Source of the DNA: a virus
Reading direction: 5' to 3' (one strand)
IMG/VR virus record: IMGVR_UViG_3300047388_000152
Location: 1 to 56,483 of that record
Length of the DNA: 56,483 bases
In this document: positions 46,877-55,287 of the stretch, in pieces
Numbering within the stretch: position 1 is the first letter of the stretch
Layout of the letters: every line of letters starts with the position of its first letter
Notes under the pieces: model-generated
Databases searched by the model: none
Told to the model about the DNA's origin: nothing
The model's input: only the letters and a program-made list of their open reading frames with translations
Program-made: the position numbers and the translations under genes

Positions 46877-47734
46877 CTAGGCCGCAAAGTTGCCGACACT
46901 GGCCGCAGGAAGTCTCCTGACCGTATAGTACGAACCTACCAACGGTGTGATAGTTCCGGCACTCTTCGTGGCCTGTATCTTGAGACTTGTCCCTGTGCCA
47001 TTCTGTAGCCAAATCTTGACGTGGGCGTAAAAATTAACACCATCAGAAATAGCACCAGTCGCGGTCAGTGCTTTGGTAGCCGTGGTGTCATTAACAATCT
47101 GTCCTGAAAGCATCGTCGCAGTTCCCGGAGGGGCTACAATGCCCGTCACGGGTGAAGTTTCGTAAATGATGTTTTGCGACGTTGGTGCCGCACTATTAGT
47201 AAACGTGAGCACTAAAGTCCCGCTCGTGGTGTTCAGGAACCACATATACGCGTCTATCTCATAGAATGCAGAAGCAACTAGGGAGATATTTGAGTTGGCA
47301 CCAAAGAAATTGGCGATGGTGGAGATTGTTGAACCATTAGCCGTTAGACGTTGATACTGCGTGACAGGGATAAATCCTCTCCCACTGGTAGTATCGTTCG
47401 TGGTGTAGAGGGCGGCACCGTCTGAGTCTATATCCCCCGCTATAGGGGTCGTCTTGAGTGTTCCAGCAGGAATGTTGATGGATGCTATGGAAGCCGTAGC
47501 CGCCGCCGCTGTGATAGGAGCCGTAGTGGCCGTTAATCCCGCCTGAGCAGAGATTAGGCTAGAGAATACGCCACCTGTGGGATTGTTGTAAGCCAGAGAG
47601 TTCCAAGTGGTTACAGCGTCTCCGGTCTTTGACTTACCTGTGTCCGTCTCATAACCAATACGGTTCTCTAAAAGTACGGGATTCTGGGCAGTAAAATTCG
47701 CCGCAGTATCTCGAATAATGTTCATCCAACTCAT
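46877..47734 (-). CDS. Tail/fibre-associated protein with Mtd-N-like head, 285 aa
   Basis: The N-terminus (IRDTAANFTAQNPVLLENRIGYETDTGKSKTGDAVTTWNSLAY) matches the short beta-helical repeat (LxxGEIGYETDTGxxKIGDGxTxWNxLxY) found at the base of many phage tail proteins. The rest is beta-rich and Thr/Ala/Gly-rich. I infer a tail- or fibre-associated structural protein. No catalytic motif. Confidence 0.72.
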   Translation of the reverse strand: MSWMNIIRDTAANFTAQNPVLLENRIGYETDTGKSKTGDAVTTWNSLAYNNPTGGVFSSLISAQAGLTATTAPITAAAATASIASINIPAGTLKTTPIAGDIDSDGAALYTTNDTTSGRGFIPVTQYQRLTANGSTISTIANFFGANSNISLVASAFYEIDAYMWFLNTTSGTLVLTFTNSAAPTSQNIIYETSPVTGIVAPPGTATMLSGQIVNDTTATKALTATGAISDGVNFYAHVKIWLQNGTGTSLKIQATKSAGTITPLVGSYYTVRRLPAASVGNFAA

Positions 47735-47831
47735 CGTTCTAACTCCTTTACACAGAACACTTTAGCAGAGCGTCCACAGTAATGTTTATTGAGAAGGGCT
47801 ATCTCTGTTGTTGCTAACGGTCGAGATAGAT

Positions 47832-48533
47832 TTAATGCACGAATTGTTTACGGAACGCCTTGAGGTTATTTTCAAGGTGCACACCCATCGGACTTATCAT
47901 TGTGCCGTCTTTTGGACACTCCACGGGTTCAATAGCTCTGAGGCACTTATCACACAGTGAAATGTTGCCTGAATCCTCATCGTCTGGGACTTCTTCCCAA
48001 GGCAAGCCTCTCTCTTTCAGCATCTCTTGCACTTCTTCTCTTGAGAGGTCGTGGAGAGGTGCTAGGAAGGTGGCTTCCCCAACTTTCCATTCTTTCTTTG
48101 GGGCTACAGTCTCTATAGTCCAATGTTTATCGGCCTTTCGAGAACCAACCAAGTAGAGGTCAAAGTTTATTGGACTCTCGTGCATCCTGTAGCCGTCTAG
48201 CTCTGCGATACACTTATCCCCCTCGATTACATCTCTCAGTAAAGGGATTGCCGCACCGCCTACTGCGTACTCATACACAGCCGTAATTTCCTTGGCGTCT
48301 CCTACGAAAGATAATCGTGATGGTGGATATGAGAGCACTGTTAAATCCCACTCTTTCACTAAGGCATCAAACCTTTCTTTCTGCTTACGACCCCAAGTTT
48401 CCCTACCCACTGTCACAATGTCAGTACTTGACCCGTTTTCTTTCAGTAACGCTAGAAGTAACGTTGAATCTAATCCTCCGCTGAAGAGAATCACGGGGCG
48501 TTCAAAGTCATCAATGTGGGATAGGTCTATCAT
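47832..48533 (-). CDS. PP-loop ATP pyrophosphatase, QueC-like
   Basis: 233 aa. A PP-loop VILFSGGLDSTLLLALL lies at residues about 13-29, as in QueC, asparagine synthetase and tRNA thiolases, which adenylate a substrate and release pyrophosphate. The C-terminal region (GLPWEEVP...GNISLCDKCLRAIEPVEC) has clustered Cys like the QueC zinc site, but one Cys fewer than usual. Possible roles are synthesis of a 7-deazaguanine, nucleotide modification, or another adenylation. No other deazaguanine genes are in the window. It lies in the late block and contains dispersed element site 8. Confidence 0.8.
   Translation of the reverse strand: MIDLSHIDDFERPVILFSGGLDSTLLLALLKENGSSTDIVTVGRETWGRKQKERFDALVKEWDLTVLSYPPSRLSFVGDAKEITAVYEYAVGGAAIPLLRDVIEGDKCIAELDGYRMHESPINFDLYLVGSRKADKHWTIETVAPKKEWKVGEATFLAPLHDLSREEVQEMLKERGLPWEEVPDDEDSGNISLCDKCLRAIEPVECPKDGTMISPMGVHLENNLKAFRKQFVH
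48410..48432 (-). promoter_or_regulatory. Dispersed 23-bp element, site 8 (inside PP-loop gene)
   Basis: - strand: arm GTCAAGTA, then CTGACA-TTG-TGACAG. In frame it encodes SSTDIVT, close behind the PP-loop motif. Oriented with transcription. Confidence 0.74.
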
Positions 48534-48955
48534 TGTAAAACTGAGCCGCCTAAACCAAACCCTAACCCAAGAGCGTCGGCAACCCCGAAAGGTTGAGTGG
48601 TGGTACTGCCACTGTTATACAGTTGTGGGGCTGTAAGCCCTGCTACCGTCGCCTGTCTACTAAACTGCCCTTGGGCATTTTCTTGGGCCGCTGAAGATAA
48701 GTCCAGACCTTCCGATTGCTGTAAGTCCCTATTCTGTGAACGAAGACTCTTATCTCTCACATCTGCCGTTGTATAAGCCCCTAAAGGACTCTGATAGGAG
48801 TTCGTTAGTTGCTGTTGTGCTCGTCCATACGCGTTGCGAATCGGGGTTTGGTAGTCTGGGCCTTGATTGACCATCGACTGCAACTGTGTAGTTGCCGCCG
48901 TAGGAGGAGGCGTACTGTAGGCCACAGTATTCTGTTGTGTTTGTTTATGCCCCAG
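48530..48955 (-). CDS. Small internal-virion-type protein with apparent CTG start, 141 aa
   Basis: A frame from 49009 runs through a terminator stem, so its N-terminal part cannot be right. The only well-placed ribosome site on this strand is AGGAG (48967-48963), followed 7 nt later by CTG 48955 (MGHKQTQQNTVAYSTPPP...). A GTG at about 48922 lacks one. Body: Gln/Asn/Ser-rich with DLQQSEGLDLSSAAQENAQGQFSRQATVAGLTAPQLYNSG, similar in style to T7 gp14-type core proteins. The start needs proof. Confidence 0.6.
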   Translation of the reverse strand: MGHKQTQQNTVAYSTPPPTAATTQLQSMVNQGPDYQTPIRNAYGRAQQQLTNSYQSPLGAYTTADVRDKSLRSQNRDLQQSEGLDLSSAAQENAQGQFSRQATVAGLTAPQLYNSGSTTTQPFGVADALGLGFGLGGSVLQ

Positions 48956-48968
48956 AGTCTTTCTCCTA

Positions 48969-49024
48969 AAACAAAAAGGCCGTTCATCCGAGAAGCGAAT
49001 AGCTCCCAAAACAAACGGCCTTTC
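48969..49024 (-). terminator. Rho-independent terminator within the late operon
   Basis: On the - strand AAAGGCCGTT (49023-49014) pairs perfectly over 10 bp with AACGGCCTTT (48984-48975), followed by a T-rich tract. A second hairpin, CGACTGC/GCAGTCG (49032-49050), lies just upstream. It should cut expression of the genes beyond the GNAT-like gene. Confidence 0.75.
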
Positions 49025-49059
49025 AGCACTGCGACTGCCAAAAGCAGTCGAAAATAAGT

Positions 49060-49512
49060 CTACAAGGTTTTACTGTCTTTTACTAGAGTGAAATTCTTCC
49101 ACTCGCAGACCCTGTTCTTGTAATGATTCTTGAGCATTGTCACTCCGTAGTGGCTGAACCCTACCCTCTCAAGAACCTTCTGTAATTTCACATTCCTAGT
49201 ATGCACCCATCCCATAATCCACTTACACGGCAACTCGTCTCTTATCTTGCAGAAATCTTCAATCATCTCATCCTCAACCTTATGTCCTTTTAAGAGAGAG
49301 AAATGAATAAGGACTAATTCTTCTGTCTTTTCTGCAAGGACTAAAGCCTTGTCGTCTATCAAATACCTCTTAAAACATCCATCACAGAACTGAAAGTATT
49401 GTTCTAGGCTTTGTTTCTCTGAGTTTAGGGCATCCTTGAGCCATTGCGGTGAATCTTGTTCTGCTTGGTAGAACCGCTCTAGGACACTCCTATCCTGAGT
49501 ATCTGCGTACAT
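49060..49512 (-). CDS. GNAT acetyltransferase-like protein
   Basis: 150 aa. The C-terminal half matches a GNAT core (KALVLAEKTEELVLIHFSLLKG...DELPCKWIMGWVHTRNVKLQKVLERVGFSHYGVTMLKNHY): the segment with Asn-x-x-x-x-x-x-L-x-x-x-GF is typical of the acetyl-CoA fold. The N-terminal part has CDGC. Podovirus gp13-type genes sometimes show this fold; whether it acetylates is unknown. It ends at the operon terminator. Confidence 0.65.
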   Translation of the reverse strand: MYADTQDRSVLERFYQAEQDSPQWLKDALNSEKQSLEQYFQFCDGCFKRYLIDDKALVLAEKTEELVLIHFSLLKGHKVEDEMIEDFCKIRDELPCKWIMGWVHTRNVKLQKVLERVGFSHYGVTMLKNHYKNRVCEWKNFTLVKDSKTL

Positions 49513-49817
49513 TACTCTTCTTGTTGCTGTTGGAACTGGTTGCCCTGTCTATTGCCCGGATTGCCGTCTGGTTGAATAGAACCATCTCCCACTCCAGCAC
49601 CGATTGTTTGTTGACCTACTAACGTAACAGCACTGACAGGATTAGCTGGACTGTTGGTGGTGGCCTGAGTACGTAAAAAAACGTTGGTGGAATGAAGCTG
49701 ATTGCTTTCAGCTACAATTACATTCAAGTCACTTTTGGTGTTTGATTGTGCCGTAACCAATATCTGACTAATCACGTAGCTATCGTCGTCGGCAAATATA
49801 CCATTGCTATTACCCAT
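49512..49817 (-). CDS. Small structural-type protein, 101 aa
   Basis: Overlaps its neighbours at both ends by one base. Beta-rich middle (SYVISQILVTAQSNTKSDLNVIVAESNQLHSTNVFLRT) and a Gly/Gln-rich tail (QPDGNPGNRQGNQFQQQQEE). It follows the nozzle-like protein gene. Possibly a tail accessory; no family. Confidence 0.62.
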   Translation of the reverse strand: MGNSNGIFADDDSYVISQILVTAQSNTKSDLNVIVAESNQLHSTNVFLRTQATTNSPANPVSAVTLVGQQTIGAGVGDGSIQPDGNPGNRQGNQFQQQQEE

Positions 49818-51943
49818 TATCTCTCCTGTCCTGATACGTCCCCCAATAAAGCTAGTTCGTGAATCTGGTCTAAGCCTTGACTGGCATCTCCAGTTCCTTC
49901 AATTCTTGCAGCCCATACCATTCCGTTACGGGCACGGCATTTTGTCACACCATACTGAGTGACGGCAGATGACGATGCTACAGATGCTTGGAATGTCGGG
50001 TTAGTTCCGTCTTCAAAGTCAGTAACATCTATAGCCGTGTTAGGCGCTGTGAGATACAACTGCAATGTTGCTCCCTTGACGAATTTCCCTTTAGGACGGA
50101 GTTTCCTAATGGTCTTGGCCGTTAGTTCCACTCCATTGTCCACAAAGTTCCATCCTACATAATAATCGACATCTACAGCCGTAGTATTTGTGTCATAGCG
50201 CCAAGTATCGAACTGAGCCGTGGTTGCGGCACGCCTACCACCTGCTATGAATTCCAAATGCCCAGCAACCGTGGCCGCACCCGTCACAATCATATCTCGT
50301 GTAGAAGAGGTTAAGACGACAGGCATTTGCCACGATTCCTGTCTGAGACTGTAGGGAAGTATCTCACTCTCCCAATATCCATCTGTATTCTTGCTAGACG
50401 CGGAGTAAATAAAACACACTTCCTCGTTCTTAGGGTCGTGGAACACTAATACGTGTCCACCGTGCCAAGTTGCGGTCTGTGCCTCTACATCTGAAGCAAA
50501 AATGTGTGATTCACTGCCTTCGTCTCCTGAAGCAATAGAACGATATACCCCCGCTGTGGTAAATCCATACAGCGTATCGTCTACGAACGCCACATTGTAT
50601 GCACCTTGAAAACCTCGTTTCCAGAACGGTCTACAGGTAAACGGGGCTGCTGGTAGTCCCGTAGGTGTGACGGCTTGCAATGTATTAGGCGTTAGGACGA
50701 ACACACGCCCCGCACTACCCACTAGGCCAATAATCGTTTCTCCCCGTTCTGTGGGTACTTTGAATGTATTGGGATAAGCGTCGAAGTTCTCAGCCTTGAT
50801 AGGCGAAATGTATGGGCCGGGGTTTGTGGTGGTTTGCCTAGCCCCAGACCCAACTCCGGGGCCATTTGTGCTTATCAGGAGAGGGTAACGGTCTAAACTG
50901 CCATAGAACTCAGCATCGGGTGGAGTATCGTTGTCGAAGGAGGCGAGTATAGATAAATCAGCATCCACATAGTCGAACACCCAATGTCCTGCTGTTAAAG
51001 ATGTGAAGGGTATAGGCTGACCTATTTGAAACCAACCGCCTTGAACGGCATTCACTTTAGAAATATCCACCGACCCTGCGAAAGCTGACCCATAGATGAT
51101 ATAGCCATCAGCTTTACTGGGAGGCGTGTCACCTGAGAAATCAAAGTCGAATGTAGAATTGGCAACAGTGACGTGATACCCGTCAGTTCCACCCTGTAAG
51201 AGAGTATCTGTGGGATTCCCATATCCTCCCGTGATACTGGAGTAATAGGCTACTTGGAACGAATAATATCCAGCAGACGTGTTCTTAGTACCGCCAGAGG
51301 CAACCACGGTAACATTCGTATTAGTAATGTTTGGAACGGTATCAAAACCTATATCCTCTACTGTGTAGGTCTGAGTAGACGAGTCGTAGAGAGCCACTTG
51401 AGGTCTTCTTGTAGCAGTGAGTGACGCTCCGGGTAGGATGGCGCCATTCAGGTAAAGAGTGCCAGACCCTACAGAGAGTATCGTCCCCTTGTCCCACTGA
51501 GAACCATTACCACTTAATTGACTGCCACGATTAGTACCAAGTGCAAATAGATTTGGACATCGGACGGCAGTTTGGCCTGAAGCAGTGGTTGTAGGCAATC
51601 TCGATGCGAGGAATGAAGTATCAGTGACCACCTTGGCCACAACTAATACTTCTCCGTTATTAGCCTGTAGGAACGTTTGTCCGTTGTGGAGTTCGTCAAA
51701 GAATGCTGTCCCTGTGCCCGTGACCGTAGTAGTAGTGGTGCTAAATGCTATGGTTCCGGTAATGGCTACCGAGGGAATAGGTTCTGATAGATTTTCACTG
51801 CCCGCATAGGCTTCCCAATAGATATTGGGAACGAGACCTCGCAGTTTGAGATTTTGTCCTCTATAGGCACAGGAAGACTCATCTCCAGCTAATGGTGCTG
51901 AAGGTCTATAGGGTACCGGGGATAGGGTGAACTGAGAGGACAT
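49817..51943 (-). CDS. Tail nozzle / tubular protein B-like protein, 708 aa
   Basis: Large beta-rich protein. N-terminal FTLSPVPYRPSAPLAGDESSCAYRGQNLKLRGLVPNIYWEAYAG is followed by beta-propeller-like stretches (TIIGLVGSAGRVFVLTPNTLQAVTPTGLPAAPFTCRPFWKRGFQGAYNVAFVDDTLYGFTTAGVYRS). This plan and position (after small adaptor-like genes, before core proteins) fit the podovirus tail nozzle. It should line the end of the DNA channel. Confidence 0.65.
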   Translation of the reverse strand: MSSQFTLSPVPYRPSAPLAGDESSCAYRGQNLKLRGLVPNIYWEAYAGSENLSEPIPSVAITGTIAFSTTTTTVTGTGTAFFDELHNGQTFLQANNGEVLVVAKVVTDTSFLASRLPTTTASGQTAVRCPNLFALGTNRGSQLSGNGSQWDKGTILSVGSGTLYLNGAILPGASLTATRRPQVALYDSSTQTYTVEDIGFDTVPNITNTNVTVVASGGTKNTSAGYYSFQVAYYSSITGGYGNPTDTLLQGGTDGYHVTVANSTFDFDFSGDTPPSKADGYIIYGSAFAGSVDISKVNAVQGGWFQIGQPIPFTSLTAGHWVFDYVDADLSILASFDNDTPPDAEFYGSLDRYPLLISTNGPGVGSGARQTTTNPGPYISPIKAENFDAYPNTFKVPTERGETIIGLVGSAGRVFVLTPNTLQAVTPTGLPAAPFTCRPFWKRGFQGAYNVAFVDDTLYGFTTAGVYRSIASGDEGSESHIFASDVEAQTATWHGGHVLVFHDPKNEEVCFIYSASSKNTDGYWESEILPYSLRQESWQMPVVLTSSTRDMIVTGAATVAGHLEFIAGGRRAATTAQFDTWRYDTNTTAVDVDYYVGWNFVDNGVELTAKTIRKLRPKGKFVKGATLQLYLTAPNTAIDVTDFEDGTNPTFQASVASSSAVTQYGVTKCRARNGMVWAARIEGTGDASQGLDQIHELALLGDVSGQER

Positions 51944-52527
51944 TATTCATTCCAATCCGCATCTAATAGCTTCAAGTCGCCTCTGATGCCTAATGCAAGC
52001 ACGTAGCACAGGTCATCAAGGGTCGCAGTCGAAGGAAACGTTATGGGGTCAGACATAGTAGCCCCAAATGTAGGGAATGTAGGTACTGACACTGTGACAG
52101 TTCCAGAATAAGTGTCCAACGTAGGCGATGGCGCACGGTAGTTCAATGTATCCATCCCCGTTAGCCATACATACCCTAGTTGTCCGAATGTCTGTCCACC
52201 AGTCACGTCTATAGGGAAGTCCATATACGTGATGAGGTCTCCGTCACTATTACTGATGTTAGCTTGCCCTAGGAACTCCCGCATTACATTGTCGGGCAGA
52301 GTGCCTGTACCCGTAGTGATGGTGATAGCGTTGTCTACGGCAATATCCTGACGGAATTTGATATCTTCTGCTTTCTCTCTATAGAGATAGCGAATGGCAG
52401 AATTTAACATCGCACGAAGCCCTCCTTTAACATCAATCTCGACAGACTGATTAGGGTCAACGCCAATGGCCGTCGCCATTGTTCGCGCTCGTGCAATGAT
52501 ACTTTCACCCGTGGAAGTTACAGCCAT
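51943..52527 (-). CDS. Head-tail adaptor-like protein, 194 aa
   Basis: Overlaps neighbours by one base each side. N-terminal helices (GESIIARARTMATAIGVDPNQSVEIDVKGGLRAMLNSAIRYLYREKAEDIKFRQDIAV) and a beta middle (FPIDVTGGQTFGQLGYVWLTG) resemble podovirus adaptor (gp11-like) proteins, and it lies just before the nozzle-like gene. It contains a weaker copy of the 23-bp element (52086-52108). Confidence 0.6.
   Translation of the reverse strand: MAVTSTGESIIARARTMATAIGVDPNQSVEIDVKGGLRAMLNSAIRYLYREKAEDIKFRQDIAVDNAITITTGTGTLPDNVMREFLGQANISNSDGDLITYMDFPIDVTGGQTFGQLGYVWLTGMDTLNYRAPSPTLDTYSGTVTVSVPTFPTFGATMSDPITFPSTATLDDLCYVLALGIRGDLKLLDADWNE
52086..52108 (-). promoter_or_regulatory. Dispersed element, degenerate site 10
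   Basis: - strand: dyad CTGTCA-CAG-TGTCAG intact, but the GTCAAG arm is only half matched. In frame it encodes SGTVTVS, the same phase as sites 6-9. Confidence 0.45.
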
Positions 52528-52826
52528 TAGTAGAGCCTGCGATAAACTTCTTCCTTGCTGATAGGCTGAACGTCCTCCAGCGAATCCATCGGATAGTTAT
52601 TAGTGGTAACTACACTGCCTTGTGTCCGATACACCGTTGCCTGTAGGGGGGCAAGACTTGTGAAAGCAATGATATTACCATCGTGTTGGTACTTCTCGCC
52701 TAGAATTGGCTGAAAGGCTACTTTGGGAGCCTTTGGCACTGCCTCTACTTCAGGCTTTGCTTTCTTGATAACTTTTACGGGCTTTGGTGCTTTTTCTGCT
52801 GGTTTCTCTACTGGTTTCTTTGGCAT
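52527..52826 (-). CDS. Lys/Pro-rich protein with C-terminal beta domain, 99 aa
   Basis: The first 40 residues are a Lys/Pro/Ala-rich, probably unfolded arm (MPKKPVEKPAEKAPKPVKVIKKAKPEVEAVPKAP). The second half (EKYQHDGNIIAFTSLAPLQATVYRTQG...MDSLEDVQPISKEEVYRRLY) may be a small beta domain. It sits among head-tail genes. Function unknown. Confidence 0.62.
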   Translation of the reverse strand: MPKKPVEKPAEKAPKPVKVIKKAKPEVEAVPKAPKVAFQPILGEKYQHDGNIIAFTSLAPLQATVYRTQGSVVTTNNYPMDSLEDVQPISKEEVYRRLY

Positions 52827-52830
52827 ATGT

Positions 52831-53520
52831 TTATCCTGCGACTGCGTTCTGACTGGCTAATGGAATGTTAGGCATTCCGGTTGAGAGAAGTTGTATTCCT
52901 TGCTGATAGAGTTCCAAGGCTCTTTGTGCGGCAGATGTATTGTCAGACCACCCGACCTGAATACTATTGGCTACCATCCCGTTGACGAGCATGTTTGCAC
53001 AGACTTCGGGTAGGGGGCATTGACCGTCTGCGTCATATAAAGCCTCTTGGGTGGTCTGGTTCCAAACACAGCCCTGTAGGTACGCTAGGGGGCGTGTATG
53101 ACGAATTTGATTACCCGTGATGTTGAAATAATAGAGAGCCGTATCACTAAAAAACGGGTCAGCCATATCAGCCAATGTCTCAGTCGGCTGTAAGGTCAAC
53201 GGTGCGTTTGTTGAACTGTCCGCCACAGAATCGAACACGCCCAAAAATTCACTACCACCATTATCTGTAGAAGGTGTTGAGGCGAGATTCGCCAAGTCTG
53301 CCGAACGTCCATAGATAAATGTTCTAGCAGGATGATTAGCATTACTAGCGATTACCTGTGCTAGTTCCTTACATATCATCATCGTCACGTCCTTAAAGGC
53401 CGATAAGGGAACTTCAGCACCGTCTAAGGCCGAAGCCCAAGCACCAGAGTAGGCAGCCTCCAGCGTTGTTTGGTCTGAGCCTTTGATTTGGGCTAATCGC
53501 AACGCGGCTTGACGTTTCAC
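52831..53520 (-). CDS. Virion-associated protein, 229 aa
   Basis: GTG start. Two helical ends flank a mixed middle (HPARTFIYGRSADLANLAST...FFSDTALYYFNITGNQIRHTRPLAYLQGCVWNQ). The C-terminal helices contain AQRALELYQQGIQLLSTGMPN. No named family, but small proteins of this size lie between capsid and tail genes in podoviruses. Possible adaptor or neck protein. Confidence 0.62.
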   Translation of the reverse strand: MKRQAALRLAQIKGSDQTTLEAAYSGAWASALDGAEVPLSAFKDVTMMICKELAQVIASNANHPARTFIYGRSADLANLASTPSTDNGGSEFLGVFDSVADSSTNAPLTLQPTETLADMADPFFSDTALYYFNITGNQIRHTRPLAYLQGCVWNQTTQEALYDADGQCPLPEVCANMLVNGMVANSIQVGWSDNTSAAQRALELYQQGIQLLSTGMPNIPLASQNAVAG

Positions 53521-53543
53521 TGTTAAATAGCTGAACGGGATGG

Positions 53544-53747
53544 CTATTTACCTCCAATCATCAGATAGCCACCCATCTTTTTCTTCTTGGATTGTGGCGG
53601 TTTCACGGCAGGACGTTTCGGGGCACTCTCTGGAAGTTTTAACCCTTTAGATGCCTTGCCCCACTCGTCTACATCCCATCCTTGAGCTTCAAGTTTGGGT
53701 TTATTCGCATACGCGAACTTCATTTGCCGCTTGCTAACGAAAGGCAT
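53544..53747 (-). CDS. Small basic virion-region protein, 67 aa
   Basis: ATG 53747 overlaps the previous stop in TGATG; a GTG at 53750 would add one residue. MPFVSKRQMKFAYANKPKLEAQGWDVDEWGKASKGLKLPE matches a short protein often present near phage head genes. The tail is very basic (KPPQSKKKKMGG). Function unknown. Confidence 0.68.
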   Translation of the reverse strand: MPFVSKRQMKFAYANKPKLEAQGWDVDEWGKASKGLKLPESAPKRPAVKPPQSKKKKMGGYLMIGGK

Positions 53748-53986
53748 CACATCTTCCCCCTTTCAGCCATTTTGTAGGTTTTCTTTTTCTTACCGCCAAT
53801 GCCCATAGATTTAGCCTTAGCGTGTATCTTTTCTGCCGTTGCAGGACTCGCGTAACGTATGTAGCTCAAAGCCGCTTTGACCCGCTTGGCATCATTTAGA
53901 GGAAAGCTCCCACTTCCGGGTGCTTTCGCAGGGTCAGCAAAGTCGCTTTTAGGTAGATTCTTACGCTGTTGAGTCGTCAGTTTCAT
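53747..53986 (-). CDS. Small basic protein, 79 aa
   Basis: ATG 53986 in an ATGA overlap with the 48-aa gene; a longer frame from a GTG at 54049 overlaps that gene and is rejected. KLTTQQRKNLPKSDFADPAKAPGSGSFPLNDAKRVKAALSYIRYASPATAEKIHAKAKSMGI matches small phage proteins of the DUF6582-like type (from memory). Function unknown. Confidence 0.7.
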   Translation of the reverse strand: MKLTTQQRKNLPKSDFADPAKAPGSGSFPLNDAKRVKAALSYIRYASPATAEKIHAKAKSMGIGGKKKKTYKMAERGKM

Positions 53987-54129
53987 TTCTGTAGTACCAA
54001 CTTCTGAACCTGCTTCATTATGTCGTCCGGTTTTTGAGGTTTCATCCACCCTGATAGCTGTTTGAAGTCAGGCGTAGCCGCTTTGTACGGTTTGTCCTTT
54101 CTAACACGACTAAAGGCTGGAGTTTTCAT
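53983..54129 (-). CDS. Small basic protein, 48 aa
   Basis: ATG 54129 overlaps the previous stop in TAATG, and its stop overlaps the next ATG. It reads MKTPAFSRVRKDKPYKAATP...GWMKPQKPDDIMKQVQKLVLQK. The two tight overlaps are good evidence that it is translated. Function unknown. Confidence 0.65.
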   Translation of the reverse strand: MKTPAFSRVRKDKPYKAATPDFKQLSGWMKPQKPDDIMKQVQKLVLQK

Positions 54130-54527
54130 TAGTTAGAAAATGAAGCTCTTTGCTGTGCCCAAGCGTTAGTAATTGTCTGACCGCCCGAATTGGTGATACG
54201 CAGAAATCCGTCGAGTTCTATCATATCTGCCGTTGACCAAGTGTAGACCTTCTGACTCCCTACCGCCGCAACGGTATCCAAGGCGAATTCAGTGCTAAAG
54301 TCGGGATTCACGTCATACATCACGGAGAATGCGGTTCCTGCTGGGGCGGTGCCATACAGCACATTCAGACTGGTAGTGATACCGGCGTTTAGAGAGATGC
54401 CCACGGAACTACTTGAGTCTGGAATGGTGTACTCAGCATTGTGCATTGACGCCCAGACGGGTTCTTGGGTGTTTGAACTCGCACGTGCTAGTGGAAGCCC
54501 TTTTGAAGGATATAATCCCGTTGCCAT
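54129..54527 (-). CDS. Small beta-rich virion protein, 132 aa
   Basis: Sequence GISLNAGITTSLNVLYGTAPAGTAFSVMYDVNPDFSTEFALDTVAAVGSQKVYTWSTADMIELDGFLRITNSGGQTITNAW is a beta-sandwich-like domain, as in capsid decoration or neck proteins. It lies between the 248-aa gene and the tiny basic genes. Its exact place in the virion is unknown. Confidence 0.62.
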   Translation of the reverse strand: MATGLYPSKGLPLARASSNTQEPVWASMHNAEYTIPDSSSSVGISLNAGITTSLNVLYGTAPAGTAFSVMYDVNPDFSTEFALDTVAAVGSQKVYTWSTADMIELDGFLRITNSGGQTITNAWAQQRASFSN

Positions 54528-54540
54528 AATGTTCTCCTAT

Positions 54541-55287
54541 CTACGCGTATTCGTTCCAGTCCGCTATCGAAGTAATGCGAGGTCTATTAATCCCCTTGAT
54601 ATATTCCTTGAAAATTGATTCCTTGCGGTCTAATTGATACGCAAAGGCTTGTGCCAACTCTTTACGCTTGTTCTGATTCATCGCTTCTTCCTCGTACCAC
54701 TTGGCATATGGTAGAAGGGCTGTAGCCGCTCTGAGTCTTACGAGTTCCGCGTGTTCCGGCAGTTGTATACCGGATTCCAGCGGGTCGTCTGTCCCTAAAT
54801 ACCCCGGAAGATATGTGAGATTGTAGGTAGCACTCTCTTGGGGCACTGGATTAATCTTCACCGTGGGCTGAGCATTTAACACTCCCGCACGGTAGAAACT
54901 CATCCTCTCTGGGGCGACCTGAAGCACAAAGGCTTGAGCATAGTTGCTGTTGCCGATGTACGACCATACGGTGCCGTAGAGTTGGTCTGAGACATCCTGA
55001 AACGCTACCTGAATTTCAGGAATATATGGGTTCAGGGTATTCTTCGTCACGAACAGAATCTTTCCGAAGTTGTCTACGTTGATTAGATATTCATTGGTAT
55101 TCGGCGTGAAGTTTAACTGATAGGTCGCTAGACCCCACGCTATACCTGTATTGTTCAACGCGTTCACCACGTCTCTCTCCTCGCTGATTTCCTGTCTCAG
55201 TAATTGGTGAAAAGACGGGGCGTCAGGAAAAGGATTGCCTAAAAGGTCTCGGCATCGGAAAAGTTGTTCTGTACGCGTTATGCCCAT
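54541..55287 (-). CDS. Head-tail connector-like protein, 248 aa
   Basis: Mixed alpha/beta protein: an N-terminal helix (FHQLLRQEISEERDVVNALNNTGIAW), a beta core (YLINVDNFGKILFVTKNTLNPYIPEIQVAFQDVS...) and C-terminal helices (HAELVRLRAATALLPYAKWYEEEAMNQNKRKELAQAFAYQLDRKES). This plan resembles podovirus adaptor proteins. It overlaps the edge-truncated gene by one base. Role inferred from position. Confidence 0.62.
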   Translation of the reverse strand: MGITRTEQLFRCRDLLGNPFPDAPSFHQLLRQEISEERDVVNALNNTGIAWGLATYQLNFTPNTNEYLINVDNFGKILFVTKNTLNPYIPEIQVAFQDVSDQLYGTVWSYIGNSNYAQAFVLQVAPERMSFYRAGVLNAQPTVKINPVPQESATYNLTYLPGYLGTDDPLESGIQLPEHAELVRLRAATALLPYAKWYEEEAMNQNKRKELAQAFAYQLDRKESIFKEYIKGINRPRITSIADWNEYA

